DNA from: Oceanicaulis sp.
Lineage (GTDB): Bacteria; Pseudomonadota; Alphaproteobacteria; Caulobacterales; Maricaulaceae
Assembly: GCA_040112665.1 (NCBI GenBank)
Contig: CP157796.1
Coordinates: 436,813 to 500,812, forward strand
DNA length: 64,000 bases
Direction: 5' to 3'
Under the pieces are notes generated by a model. It had not been told where the DNA came from. It saw only the letters and a list, made by a program, of their open reading frames with translations, and ran no database searches. Of the stretch, positions 10,623 through 20,322 are shown one piece after another (position 1 is the stretch's first letter; the number at the start of each line of letters is the position of its first letter). Position numbers and translations under genes: made by a program.

Positions 10623-11978
10623 TCACTCGGCCGCTTCGGAGGCCCCGTCCGCCGGCCCGGCCGCGTCAAAAGGGCGGCCGGATTTCACACTGTCCAGAAG
10701 GGCGGTGAGCGCGGCCACCGCCTCGCGCACGCTGCGCTCGACGAGCTCGGCGCTGCGCTCTGACCGGCCCGCAGCCTCGTCGATCCGGCCCGCCGCCTCG
10801 CTCGCGATTCGGTCCGCGGCGGCTTCAACGCGTTGCGCCGCGCCGTCCATGCGCTGACCCATCGCGCCGGCGATTTCGTCGATCTCGGTGCGGAATTGCG
10901 AGAGCACCGCCTCCGCGCCCGAACCGGGGATGGCGCCGGCGATCTCGCGAATTTCTTTTCTGAACGCGGCGAGTTCGGCGGCCAGATCATGCGCGCTCGG
11001 CCCGCGCGCCGGCGCTTCGGTGAGGCTTTCAAGCGGATCGTCGACCGGACCGGTTTCCTCTACGGCGGGCTCAGCACCGAACTCGCCTGCGAGATCAGCC
11101 GTGTCGTCATCTTCAGGATCGAGCGGCGGGCTGGCTTCCAGCGCGTCGAGATCGGCGGCGAAGGATCTGAGGTCGAACCCGTCAGGACCGGCGGCCGGCA
11201 TTTGCGGAACAGGCGGATCGGCCTCTTCGGACGCGTCGCCCGGAGTCGGCTCGTCGATATCGGGGTCCGCCGGAGCCTGAGCGGTCTGCGTCTCGGCGGC
11301 GCGGAAGGCCGCCTCGATCTCGTCCAGCGCGTCCTGGATGGAGGGTTCGGCCGGCCCTGACGGGATCGGATCGACAGACCAGGTCTCGGAGTCCCAGTCG
11401 CCGTCGAAGGTCGCGCGGGCTTCGCGGACCGGTTCGGCTTCGGGTTCGTCCTCAGCCGTCTCCAGATCGCCGCGCGCCCAGACGTCGAGATCGACCACCT
11501 CGTCGTCGACGATGCCGAGGGACCCTGAATCGAGATCGAACGCATCGCCGTCCGCGAACGCCGCGCGCGAAGCCGCCGAGGGCTGGGCGCGGAGCCAGGG
11601 GTCTTCAGCGCCGATCGGCTCGATCGGTGCGTCGTCGGGTTCGGGCTCGGCTGCGGGCGCTTCGGGCGTGTCGCCGCGCATCAGCCTTACACGGGAGGGG
11701 TCGTCGGACCCGAACAGGGTCTCGGCCAGATCGATGCGCAGGGATTCAATCTCGGCGGCCGCTTCAGGCGGGCCTGCGATGGCGAAGGTCAGGGGCCCGA
11801 TCGGCGCGAACCGGCAGAACGGGGCGGGCGCGGCCTTGAGGAACATGCGGGTGAACTGTTCCACCCTCAGGGCGAGTTCGTTCTCGTCGGCGCCCGGCGC
11901 TGCGGGCGGCCGCAGCTGCAGAAGGAAACCTTCCTCGCCATCGGCGGCTTCCACCGCGTCGATCTCGACCTGATCCAT
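10623..11978 (-). CDS. Acidic, low-complexity protein with C-terminal coiled coil, polysaccharide locus
   Basis: 451 residues, no signal peptide, no family I recognise. Residues ~15-100 look like a small folded domain (LLQLRPP, LRVEQFTRMFLKAAPAPFC, GPLTFAIAGPPEAAAEIESL). Residues ~105-330 are Asp/Glu/Pro/Ala-rich and likely disordered. Residues ~345-440 are helical heptads with repeated EIAGAI / EIDEIAGAM and ERSAELVERSVREAV, probably a coiled coil. It follows the BcsB-like gene by 99 bp on the same strand. A cytoplasmic scaffold or regulator of the synthase is possible, but only context suggests it. Confidence 0.6.
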   Translation of the reverse strand: MDQVEIDAVEAADGEEGFLLQLRPPAAPGADENELALRVEQFTRMFLKAAPAPFCRFAPIGPLTFAIAGPPEAAAEIESLRIDLAETLFGSDDPSRVRLMRGDTPEAPAAEPEPDDAPIEPIGAEDPWLRAQPSAASRAAFADGDAFDLDSGSLGIVDDEVVDLDVWARGDLETAEDEPEAEPVREARATFDGDWDSETWSVDPIPSGPAEPSIQDALDEIEAAFRAAETQTAQAPADPDIDEPTPGDASEEADPPVPQMPAAGPDGFDLRSFAADLDALEASPPLDPEDDDTADLAGEFGAEPAVEETGPVDDPLESLTEAPARGPSAHDLAAELAAFRKEIREIAGAIPGSGAEAVLSQFRTEIDEIAGAMGQRMDGAAQRVEAAADRIASEAAGRIDEAAGRSERSAELVERSVREAVAALTALLDSVKSGRPFDAAGPADGASEAAE

Positions 11979-12077
11979 CGCGCCCGCGCGAGCGGCGAAG
12001 CGCCCGCGCCCTTGTTCCAGAGTTACACGCTCCAGAACTGAGGCGCTGCGCCTTGCGGAATGGTTAAGGACGCGCGA

Positions 12078-14015
12078 TCAGCGCCGCAGGATGCTGTCCA
12101 GCCCCGCCATCGAGGCGCGGTCGGGCGACACCGCCTCGCCGTCGGAATGCACGATGGCCACGAAGTTCTGGCCGAAATTCGCGCCGAGAATCTGCGGGGC
12201 GTCGTCGATGGCGTTGACCACCAGGCCCGGCGCGAAGATGGGCGCACCGCGCTCCTCGCCGATCGTGGCGCGGGCCACCTGGATCAGCGCGAGGTTCTGA
12301 AGCTCGCGCACGTCCGCGTTCCGCCCCGGCCCGGCGCCGTCCATAACCAGACGGTCGGCATAGACCCTGAGCGGCGCTTCGGCGTTCACCGGGATGGCGT
12401 TGACCGCCAGGAAGGGCCGGTCGACCTCGGGGCCTTCGCCGTTTTCCGCTGCGACGAATTCAAAGCGCAGCGGCGCGCCCTCGGGCACGAAATAAGCCAG
12501 CGACTCCGCCGTCACGCGGGCGGCCACCAGCCGCTCCTCGCCCGCCAGGGTGTCGGGCAGGCGCACCACGAGGCCGTCGGAGAAGGCGGCCGGCACGGCG
12601 GTGAACCCGCCTGCGCCCGCGCCGCGCGCGAACGTCAGGCCGCTGTCGGCGCTGAGCTGCACCGGATAGCGCTGGCGGCTCACCGCACAGCCGCCGTCGT
12701 CGCGATGACGCTGCAGCACGACCGCGATCTCGTTGGACAGTCCCTGACGCTGCGGCGGCAGGGCGACCGCGAAGCGGTTGTCCTGGCCCGACTGCAGGCG
12801 GCGGGAGTCGATGAAATCGCCGTTGAGTTCGATATGCGCGATGTTGGTGAAGCCTTCCGGCCCCTCGGGCAGGCGCAGATCGAGCGCCAGCGCTTCAGGC
12901 AGGCGTCCGCCGGGCAGCTCGCTCAGAAGATAGTCGAAGCGCCATTCGCGATTGTCCGCGATGCGCTGGATCGAGGTGTCCAACCCGAACCGGGTCAGCG
13001 GGTACATCGTGGCGTCCGGATCGCGGCGCTCGAAGATCACCGGATTGACCGAGTCCGCCCGCGCGATCGTGGACAGCTCGCTGGTCAGGAAGCGCGCGGT
13101 CTCAAAGCGCAGCGGATCGGTCACCGCGACCATCGTCACGCCGGCCCGCCGCCACAGGCTCGCGCCCGCCTCGGCGCGTTCGCGCACCGGGTTGAAGCCC
13201 GCACGCCGCAGCGCTTCAGGCGAGGCGGCCAGGAACAGGCCTTTGAGGCCCGGCTCCGCGATGGCGCGGGCGCGGGTGAGATCGACCATCTCCACCCGGT
13301 AGCCCTGCCGGGCGAAATCCGCGCCCAGACGGCTGGCCATCTCGAACCATTCATCGCCCTCGTCCATCGCCACGATGATGTCGCGCGGGGTCAGGGCCAG
13401 CACGTCGCGCACCGAGTCGATCGGACCGGCCAGCTCGATCTCGATGCCGGAATCCGGCGCGAACTGGATAACCGCGCCCATGGAGCGGTCGTTATGGCAA
13501 AGCTCTTCAGGCAGATCGCCCAGCAGCTGGAAGGAGACCTGGGCGCCGGGCTGGTCGGCCAGCTCCTCGGTGAGGTCGAACACCCAGTTGAACTCGCGCC
13601 GGCCCGGGCTGAGCACGCGCTCCATCACCCGGTCGCCGTTCACGTTCACGCGCAGCGCGGTGACCGCCCGCGCGCTGACGTCCTGCTCGCCGCGCAGCAC
13701 AAGGCGGATGACGTCGGCGCGCTGGTCGCGCACCAGCGGCAGCTGGGCCGAGGCGTAGGAGGGAAAGCCCGAAACGATGAGGCCGTCTTCCTGGCCCGCG
13801 TCGCCCAGGCGCACGGTGTGGCGGTTCACGCCGGTGGGATCGGCCTCGGCGCTGGTGATGCGCTCGGCGAGACGGGTGACGAACAGGCCGAACTCGCCCT
13901 GGCCGGCGTTGAGCTGACCGGAGACGAACAAGGTGGCGACGCTGGCGATTGCGACGATGCCGAGCGAAGCGGAGAACCACGGAAAGCGGCGCTTGTATTC
14001 CTTGTTGGTTTTCAT
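12078..14015 (-). CDS. BcsB-like periplasmic protein of a putative exopolysaccharide system
   Basis: 645 residues. A basic N-terminus and hydrophobic segment at about 13-35 give a signal anchor. The body shows features of cellulose synthase subunit BcsB: a repeated carbohydrate-binding-like / flavodoxin-like layout, FDYLLSELPGGRLPEALALDLRLP (about 395-418) followed by IAHIELNGDFIDSRRL, and GLFLAASPEALRRAG. Unlike typical BcsB (750-800 residues), I see no clear C-terminal transmembrane helix: the sequence ends DSILRR. BcsB couples the inner-membrane synthase to periplasmic glucan export. With the barrel protein upstream and the GT2 synthase divergent, this is probably the periplasmic part of a synthase-dependent secretion system; the polymer is unknown. 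It follows the barrel gene by 170 bp. Confidence 0.7.
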   Translation of the reverse strand: MKTNKEYKRRFPWFSASLGIVAIASVATLFVSGQLNAGQGEFGLFVTRLAERITSAEADPTGVNRHTVRLGDAGQEDGLIVSGFPSYASAQLPLVRDQRADVIRLVLRGEQDVSARAVTALRVNVNGDRVMERVLSPGRREFNWVFDLTEELADQPGAQVSFQLLGDLPEELCHNDRSMGAVIQFAPDSGIEIELAGPIDSVRDVLALTPRDIIVAMDEGDEWFEMASRLGADFARQGYRVEMVDLTRARAIAEPGLKGLFLAASPEALRRAGFNPVRERAEAGASLWRRAGVTMVAVTDPLRFETARFLTSELSTIARADSVNPVIFERRDPDATMYPLTRFGLDTSIQRIADNREWRFDYLLSELPGGRLPEALALDLRLPEGPEGFTNIAHIELNGDFIDSRRLQSGQDNRFAVALPPQRQGLSNEIAVVLQRHRDDGGCAVSRQRYPVQLSADSGLTFARGAGAGGFTAVPAAFSDGLVVRLPDTLAGEERLVAARVTAESLAYFVPEGAPLRFEFVAAENGEGPEVDRPFLAVNAIPVNAEAPLRVYADRLVMDGAGPGRNADVRELQNLALIQVARATIGEERGAPIFAPGLVVNAIDDAPQILGANFGQNFVAIVHSDGEAVSPDRASMAGLDSILRR

Positions 14016-14185
14016 CGTCGAACCCCCGTTCGCCTGAGGCGTCTGCCGCGCCCCTCCGATCCTTTACAGATCATTCACCCTTGCAGAACTGACCGGTCAA
14101 TGGGGCCTGCGAAAGTCCGTATTCAGGCTTCTGGCGGGCCGGCTTGTGTCAGCAATGTGGCGAAACGGATGCGCCTCCTTGTTGC

Positions 14186-15115
14186 TCAGAGGGTTAGGCG
14201 GAAGCCCGCCTTGAAGGTCGCCCCGCCGTAATCCCGGGTCGAAATATTGGACTCGTTGTCGAGATAGCCAGCCGCGGCGAAAGCGGTGATGCGTTGCGAC
14301 ACCGCGCGCTCCACCCGCGCCTCGGCGATAAAGCGCTGATCGGCGCGCGGGGCGGGAAAGGCGGTCGAGAAGTCCGCCTCGTATTCCCGGTCGCGATAAT
14401 CCGCCGAGAGCGACAGCACGGTGCGCTCCTCGGGCGTGAAGGTCAGCTCGGTGCGCGTGCGCACCTCGTCAAAGGAGAAGGCCGGGTCTTTCGCGTCGGC
14501 GGTTTCGTAAAACGCCGACAGCCGCAGCTGCGCGCGCTCGTCCTCGAAGCGGAAGAACTGCTCGGCGCCGTAGCGCACACGGTCTGAATCGAGCGGATCG
14601 AGCACGGCGTCGGCGAAATCATACTCGGTGTAGCGCACGCGCAGCACCGTCTCCGCCGAGCGGTCGCCGGAGGGACGCAGGCGCAGCTGGGCCTCGGCCT
14701 CGGGGCGGTCCCATTGATGATCGCCGTCGCGATTGAGGCGCGAATACTGCGCGCGAAGCCGGATCTGCACCCGATTGTCCGCGAACGTGTCCCAGTACTG
14801 CACCCGCGGGGTCAGCAGGACCGAGTTGAGCTCGTCGCGGTCGAAATAGGTGCGCGCGCGGACCTGGCCCTCGACGCGGACGACCTTGCGGCCTTCGAGC
14901 GGCTGCACCCAGCGCGCCCAGGTGTTGGAGTCAAATCCGGTCTCGAGCGCGAACGGCGCGCCCAGCGGGCTTAGGAGCTCGTCCTCGGGCGCGAAGGGGT
15001 CGTCGTGCGCGATCATGTTCTCGCTTGAAAGCTCGAACCGGCCGTCCTGGGCCGACGCGTCGAACGCGAAGCCGCCGGTCGCGGCGAGGCCCGCCGCACA
15101 GATCATCAGACGCAT
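14186..15115 (-). CDS. Outer-membrane beta-barrel protein of the polysaccharide locus
   Basis: 309 residues with a signal peptide (1-22, cleavage after Ala-Ser-Ala). After an acidic linker (24-50), alternating hydrophobic/polar strands fill the protein, such as VVRVEGQVRARTYF, VQIRLRAQYSRLNRDG, AETVLRVRYTEYDF and AQLRLSAFYETADA. About 14-16 strands can be counted, and the chain ends in a strand (FKAGFRLTL). No TPR region as in BcsC. Position as first gene of the minus-strand group, divergent from the GT2 synthase, suggests it is the export pore or outer-membrane component. It could instead be a generic barrel of unknown role. Confidence 0.65.
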   Translation of the reverse strand: MRLMICAAGLAATGGFAFDASAQDGRFELSSENMIAHDDPFAPEDELLSPLGAPFALETGFDSNTWARWVQPLEGRKVVRVEGQVRARTYFDRDELNSVLLTPRVQYWDTFADNRVQIRLRAQYSRLNRDGDHQWDRPEAEAQLRLRPSGDRSAETVLRVRYTEYDFADAVLDPLDSDRVRYGAEQFFRFEDERAQLRLSAFYETADAKDPAFSFDEVRTRTELTFTPEERTVLSLSADYRDREYEADFSTAFPAPRADQRFIAEARVERAVSQRITAFAAAGYLDNESNISTRDYGGATFKAGFRLTL

Positions 15116-15258
15116 TGAAATCCCCCGTTGGCGTCCCTCGCGGCGAAACCTAGCACGAAATCTAAATCGCGCCGCATTTGACGGTAAAGAAAACCTTAAA
15201 CAAGGTAATCGGGTTCATGTGGCGTGCAGACGCCGCAAGAGGGGCGGAAATCGGGCAG

Positions 15259-17256
15259 ATGGCCGAGGACGACAAGCAAGGATCGCCGACCACCCAGGCG
15301 CCGCCGCCCCCGCCGCGGCCGGCCACCGTCAAGGCGCGCCTGCGCGAAACCCCGCCGCCGCGGCCCGACCGCATCGAGCCCGGCAAGGAAGAGGAAGGCC
15401 GGATCGACCGGGCCGCCTTCGACTCCATGGGCCGGGCGCAGGATTTCTTCCGATCGGTGGATTCAGCGCCCAAGGGCGTGTCGGTCGCCCGGCCGCGCAT
15501 CGTACAGGACGCCGCCCTGGTCGTGTTCGGCGCGATCGCCGTCGCGCTTTTAGCGCTGCCCGAGCTGTTCACGCTCACCTTCTTCCTGATGCCGAGCGAT
15601 TTCGTGCTGTTCTCGGTGGACCGTCTGAACGCCATCCTGCCGGTGCGCACCTTCTTGCTCGCCTTCTTTCTCACCTATGCGCTGTTCGCGTTCGGCGGGA
15701 TCGGGAGCAAGCTCAAGCTCGCCTTCCTGTTCACCGCGAAGTTCGCGGTCGCCTGCGCGATCATCGACGGGGCGAGCTGGGCGAGCTGGCGCTTCGCGGA
15801 CGCGGTCTGGCCCATCCACTTCCAGCAATTCCTGGCCGGCATGGCGGGGCTCGCCATCTTCCCGCACACGGTTCTGAACAACGCCCGCCTGCCGGTGGAT
15901 TCAGGCGTGCCCAATCTGCGCGAGGGCAGGTTTCACGAATACGCGCTGGTGCTGGTCACCGCCTTCATCGCGGCGGTGATCGCGATCATCGTCGCGACGG
16001 TCTATGAGGACACCGCCGACGAGCTGCGCGCCATCGCGCTTCTGGGCGGGATGGGGCCCGGCGTGTTCCTGGCCCAGCAGGTGATGACCGGCCAGCTCGC
16101 CACGATCGGCTGGCTGAGGAACATCGTCTCGCGCCGCCGCAAATACGCCCCGCCGGTCGCGGTGCTGATCCCCGCCCATAACGAAGCTCACCAGATCCGC
16201 GACACCTTGAGGGCCGTCGATCGCGCGGCGGGCAAATACGCCGGGCCGGTCCGGGTGGTGGTGATGGAGAACAACTCCACCGACGAGACCGGCCGGCTCG
16301 CCGAGGCCGTGCTCGCCGAATGCGGGCATATCGCCGACTACGTGGTCGATCAGAGCAAGATCCCCGGCAAGGCGCGCGCGCTCAATCGCGGCCTCGATCT
16401 CATCCATGAAGGTTTCGTGGTCCGCATCGACGCGGACACCGAGATCGGCGACAACGCCATCGCCGTCGCCATGCGCCATTTCGCAAACGACAATGTCGGC
16501 GCGGTCGGCGGCCTGCCTCTGCCTCATGAGGACGAAGGCCTTCTTTCGAAGATCCGCGCGGTCGAGGTGCTGCTGCGCCACGGCTTCGTGCAGGTGAGCT
16601 TCGGCGCGTTCGGCGGGATTTTCGGCCTGCCGGGCATGTTCGTGATCTACCGCAAGACCGCGCTGGACGAGGCCGGCGGGTTCGTGGAGGGCATGAACGG
16701 GGAGGACACCGACATCACGCTGGCGATGACCTCGCTGGGCTACCGGATGGTCTCCGATCCCAAGGCGAAGTTCTACACCGAGACGCCCGACACCGTCGCC
16801 TTCCTGCGCGAGCAGCGCACGCGCTGGTTCCGCTCGCTCTATCACGTGACCGCGCACAATCGGTCCGTGCTGTTCACCAACGGATCGATCATCGGCTCGG
16901 TGGTGCTGCCCTTCACGCTTCTGAACGGGGCGCGGCGGGCGATGATGGCGCCGCTGCTGATCTACGGCTTCATCGTCTGGGCGCTGTTCGGCAACGTCTA
17001 TTCCCACCCCGACTACGCCACGGTGGTGGCCGTCGTGCTGGGCATGCCCTTCATCCTGGCGATCACCGTGCTGATCGTCTGGCGGCGCTTTGATCTTCTC
17101 TGGGTGCTGCCGCTCTATATGGGCTTCAGATTCCTGCGCTCGTACTACACGCTGGGCTCGACGCTCTCGCTGATCTACCCCGCCAGGAAAGACGAGCGCG
17201 CCTTCAAGGCGGGCAAGCCCAGGTTCAATCCCGAACCGCCTCCGCCCGCACCCTGA
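15259..17256 (+). CDS. Processive family 2 glycosyltransferase (cellulose/hyaluronan synthase-like)
   Basis: 665 residues from the ATG at 15259; ATG 15217 and TTG 15178 are in-frame alternatives. The N-terminal ~65 residues are Pro-rich and disordered. About six or seven hydrophobic segments lie at ~85-280, followed by a cytoplasmic GT-A domain with PPVAVLIPAHNE, the DxD motif D391-A-D393, the base motif E482-D483 (NGEDTD), and Q519-R-T-R-W523. D, DxD, ED and QxxRW together define processive membrane synthases such as BcsA, NodC and HasA. Three or four more TM segments follow and the chain ends Pro-rich, with no PilZ domain, so direct c-di-GMP activation of the BcsA kind is not evident. Divergent from the barrel/BcsB-like genes, it is probably the polymerase of the same system. 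Its last 32 bp overlap the convergent RND gene. Confidence 0.85.
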   Translation: MAEDDKQGSPTTQAPPPPPRPATVKARLRETPPPRPDRIEPGKEEEGRIDRAAFDSMGRAQDFFRSVDSAPKGVSVARPRIVQDAALVVFGAIAVALLALPELFTLTFFLMPSDFVLFSVDRLNAILPVRTFLLAFFLTYALFAFGGIGSKLKLAFLFTAKFAVACAIIDGASWASWRFADAVWPIHFQQFLAGMAGLAIFPHTVLNNARLPVDSGVPNLREGRFHEYALVLVTAFIAAVIAIIVATVYEDTADELRAIALLGGMGPGVFLAQQVMTGQLATIGWLRNIVSRRRKYAPPVAVLIPAHNEAHQIRDTLRAVDRAAGKYAGPVRVVVMENNSTDETGRLAEAVLAECGHIADYVVDQSKIPGKARALNRGLDLIHEGFVVRIDADTEIGDNAIAVAMRHFANDNVGAVGGLPLPHEDEGLLSKIRAVEVLLRHGFVQVSFGAFGGIFGLPGMFVIYRKTALDEAGGFVEGMNGEDTDITLAMTSLGYRMVSDPKAKFYTETPDTVAFLREQRTRWFRSLYHVTAHNRSVLFTNGSIIGSVVLPFTLLNGARRAMMAPLLIYGFIVWALFGNVYSHPDYATVVAVVLGMPFILAITVLIVWRRFDLLWVLPLYMGFRFLRSYYTLGSTLSLIYPARKDERAFKAGKPRFNPEPPPPAP

Positions 17257-20200
17257 AAAACAGAGCGTAGAGCACCGGGGTGGCCACCAGCGTCAACACG
17301 GTGGCGAAGGCGAGGCCGGAGATGATGGTCACGGCCATGCCTTGGAAGAAGGCGTCGAGCACCAGCGGGGTCATGCCCAAAATCGTCGTGCCGGCGGCCA
17401 GCATGACAGGCCGGAGTCTGGAGACCGAGCCTTCGCGGACGGCTTCGAACCGGTCCTCGCCGCGGGCGATGCGCTGATCGAGCTCGTCGACCAGCACGAT
17501 GGCGTTCTTGATCAGCATGCCCGACAGCGACAGAAGGCCCAGAAGCGCGGTGAAGCTGAACGCCACGTTCGTGACGAGAAGCCCCACCGTCACCCCGATC
17601 ACGCTCATCGGCACGATCAGCCAGATGATCAGCGGCTGGCGCACGGTCTGAAACAGCAGCACGGACGTGACGATCATCACCAGAAGCGAGAACGGCAGAA
17701 CCGAGCCCAGGGACTGGTTGGCCTCGAGATTCGCCTCATGCTCGCCGCCCCATTCCAGCGTATAGCCGCGCGGCCGCTCCACGCTCGCCACGATCGCGGA
17801 GAAGCGTTCGAAGGCTTCGGCCGCCGTTTCGCCGGGCATGGGGTTGGCCTGCACGGTCAGGGTCCGAACCCGGTCGCGGCGCTGGATCAGGGTCTCCTTG
17901 GCGACCAGATCGAAGCCGTCGACGACCTGGCCCATCGGCACATAGGCGTTCTGCGCCGGGCTCCAGATCAGCCGGTCTGACAGGTTCTCGGGCTGGGCGC
18001 GTTCGTCGGCCGGGGCGCGCGCGAGGATCGGGATGAGATTGTCGCCTTCGCGATAGACCCCGACCTGCTCGCCTTCGGTGGCGAAGCGCAGCGCTTCTCC
18101 GACGTCTGCGCGGGTCACCCCGATCGTGCGGGCGCGGGCTTCGACGATGCGCGGCTCCAGCGTCAGCGCCTTGTTGCGCCAGTCGATCCTGAGATCCTGC
18201 ACCTGGCCTTCGGCGCGCAGGCGGGCGGTCACCTCGTCGGCGATCCGCCGCAGCGTGGCCGCATCGGGGCCCTGAAAGCGCGCTTCGAGCTGGGCGCCGG
18301 CGGGCGGGCCGAAGACGATGCGCTCAGCGCGCGCTTCGATGTCGGGATGGGTTTGCCGGGCGTAATCGACGATGCGCTCGGCCAGAGCGGGAATGTCTTC
18401 AAGCCCTTCGGTGCGCACCACCAGCTGGCCGTAGGCCGGATTGGGCTGCTCGCTCATATAGGTGAGCATGAAGCGCGTCGCCCCGCGGCCCACGAAGGTG
18501 TCCACCGTCACCGCCTCGGGCTGGGCGGCGGCGAAGCGGGCGATGTCGCGCAAGGTGGCGTCGGTCTCGAGGATGTCCGCGCCCTGCGGCTCGGTCACGT
18601 TGATGTAGAAGATCGGCGTGTTGGAGTTCGGAAAGAAGCTGTTCTTTACAAAGCCGAAGCCCCAATAGCTCGCGATCGTCACTGCGATCAGCGCGGCCAC
18701 CGTCAGCCAGCGCGCGCGCAGGGCGCCGGTCAGTATGGCGCGATAGGTCGCGTAGATCGGCCCGGCGTAAGGATCGCCCTCGACCGGCTTTTCGGACTTG
18801 AACAGGTGATAGGCGATCATCGGGGCGACCGTGATCGCAAGCACCCAGCTCAGGATCAGCGAAATGCCGATCACCGCGAAGAGCGAGAACAGGAACTCCC
18901 CGGTGGAATCGGGCGACAGCCCGATGCCGGAGAACGCCATGATGCCGATGATCGTCGCGCCCAGAAGCGGCCACTGGGTCGAGGCGACCGCTTCGGTGGC
19001 GGCCTGCATGCGCGGCTGGCCGCGGCGCACGGCGATCTGCACGCCCTCGGTGACCACGATGGCGTTGTCCACCAGCATGCCCATGGCGATGATCAGCGCG
19101 CCCAGGGAGATGCGCTGCATGGTGATGTCGAAGGCGGCCATGAAGCCCAGCGTGCCGAACACGGTCAGAAGCAGCACCGCGCCCACCGTCACCCCGGCGC
19201 GCCAGCCCATGAACACGCACAGCACGCCGATCACGATCGCCAGCGACAGGGCGAGATTGATCAGAAAGCCGTCGATGGACTGATCGACCACCACGTGCTG
19301 CTCGTAGATCGGTTTGAGCTCGACCCCGACGGGCAGTTCGGCCATGAGCAGGTCCAGCCGGGCTTCGACCGCGTCGCCCACGTCGACGATGTTTGCGTCG
19401 GCCAGGCCTGAGATCCCCACCGTGAAGGCGCGTTCGCCCTGGTGGTAGATGTACTGGTCGGCGCGCTCGACGGGCCCGCGGCGCACGGTGGCGATATCCG
19501 ACAGGCGCAGCGTGCCGCCCGCATCGCCGGGATTGATCAGCAGCGCCTCCATGCTCGCCACCCCGCCGATGCGCGGGGGCATGTCGATGGACAGAAGCCG
19601 CCCGCCCGCGGGCGTCTCGCCGGCGCTGACCACGGCGTTCTCGGTGGAGAGCGTCTCCAGCACCGCGCCCACGGGCAGGCCCAGCCGGGCGAGATTTTCC
19701 TGCGGGATCTCGATGAAGATGCGCTCTTCGGGCACCCCGGCGAGCTCGACCTTGGAGACGCCGTCCACGACCAGAAGCTCGCGGCGCAGATAGTTCGCGA
19801 TGTCGCGGATCTCCGCATCCGAATAGCCCGGCGCGACCACCGCGTAGAGAATGCCGTAGACGTCTCCGAAATCGTCATAGACTTGGGAGGGGCCCGCGCC
19901 GGGCGGCAGCCGGCCCTGCACGTCCTCGACGCGTTTTCTCAGCGCGTCCCAGATCTGGGGCAGCTCGGCGCCGTCGTATTCGTCGCGGATGCGCACGCGG
20001 ATCTCGCTCACCCCGGGCGCGGATTCGCTGATCACGTCGCGCAGCTCGCCCATTTGCTGGATGGCGGTCTCCACCCGCTCGGTCACCTCGCGCTCGACCT
20101 CCTCGGCGGTGGCGCCGGGATAGGGGGTGAAGACGATGGCTTCCTTGATTGTGAAGGCGGGGTCTTCCAGCCGGCCGACCGTATCGAACCCCCACACCCC

Positions 20201-20311
20201 GCCGAACAGGCAGAACAGCACGATCAGCCAGGCGATCACCGGCTTTTCGATCGAAAGCCGGGCGATCGCGCCGCGCCGGCTGGCCGGGGCGGAAACGTGT
20301 GTTTCGCTCAT
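17225..20311 (-). CDS. RND efflux transporter permease (AcrB/HAE1-type)
   Basis: 1028 residues, the normal size for an inner-membrane RND pump. TM1 lies at ~28-48 (VIAWLIVLFCLFGG). The first periplasmic loop has FTIKEAIVFTPYPGATAEEVEREVTE. The TM4 segment carries the proton-relay Asp (GMLVDNAIVVTEG), and the second half repeats the fold (SLSGMLIKNAIVLVDELD). It exports drugs, bile-salt-like compounds or lipophiles together with the adaptor encoded 11 bp upstream; no outer-membrane channel gene lies in the window. It is the last gene of tetR-mfp-rnd and converges on the GT2 gene with a 32-bp overlap. Confidence 0.92.
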   Translation of the reverse strand: MSETHVSAPASRRGAIARLSIEKPVIAWLIVLFCLFGGVWGFDTVGRLEDPAFTIKEAIVFTPYPGATAEEVEREVTERVETAIQQMGELRDVISESAPGVSEIRVRIRDEYDGAELPQIWDALRKRVEDVQGRLPPGAGPSQVYDDFGDVYGILYAVVAPGYSDAEIRDIANYLRRELLVVDGVSKVELAGVPEERIFIEIPQENLARLGLPVGAVLETLSTENAVVSAGETPAGGRLLSIDMPPRIGGVASMEALLINPGDAGGTLRLSDIATVRRGPVERADQYIYHQGERAFTVGISGLADANIVDVGDAVEARLDLLMAELPVGVELKPIYEQHVVVDQSIDGFLINLALSLAIVIGVLCVFMGWRAGVTVGAVLLLTVFGTLGFMAAFDITMQRISLGALIIAMGMLVDNAIVVTEGVQIAVRRGQPRMQAATEAVASTQWPLLGATIIGIMAFSGIGLSPDSTGEFLFSLFAVIGISLILSWVLAITVAPMIAYHLFKSEKPVEGDPYAGPIYATYRAILTGALRARWLTVAALIAVTIASYWGFGFVKNSFFPNSNTPIFYINVTEPQGADILETDATLRDIARFAAAQPEAVTVDTFVGRGATRFMLTYMSEQPNPAYGQLVVRTEGLEDIPALAERIVDYARQTHPDIEARAERIVFGPPAGAQLEARFQGPDAATLRRIADEVTARLRAEGQVQDLRIDWRNKALTLEPRIVEARARTIGVTRADVGEALRFATEGEQVGVYREGDNLIPILARAPADERAQPENLSDRLIWSPAQNAYVPMGQVVDGFDLVAKETLIQRRDRVRTLTVQANPMPGETAAEAFERFSAIVASVERPRGYTLEWGGEHEANLEANQSLGSVLPFSLLVMIVTSVLLFQTVRQPLIIWLIVPMSVIGVTVGLLVTNVAFSFTALLGLLSLSGMLIKNAIVLVDELDQRIARGEDRFEAVREGSVSRLRPVMLAAGTTILGMTPLVLDAFFQGMAVTIISGLAFATVLTLVATPVLYALFFRVRAEAVRD

Positions 20312-20322
20312 CGCTGAGTTCC

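Noticed and set aside
12060..14231. 723-codon open frame antisense to the BcsB-like gene
   Set aside because: Low-complexity Arg/His/Ala-rich translation without recognisable family; the minus-strand gene has a clear N-terminal anchor and a better ribosome-binding context.
15178..15258. TTG start at 15178 for the GT2 synthase
   Set aside because: The stretch is AT-rich, looks like promoter/leader sequence and lacks a ribosome-binding site; ATG 15259 or 15217 is preferred, though not proven.
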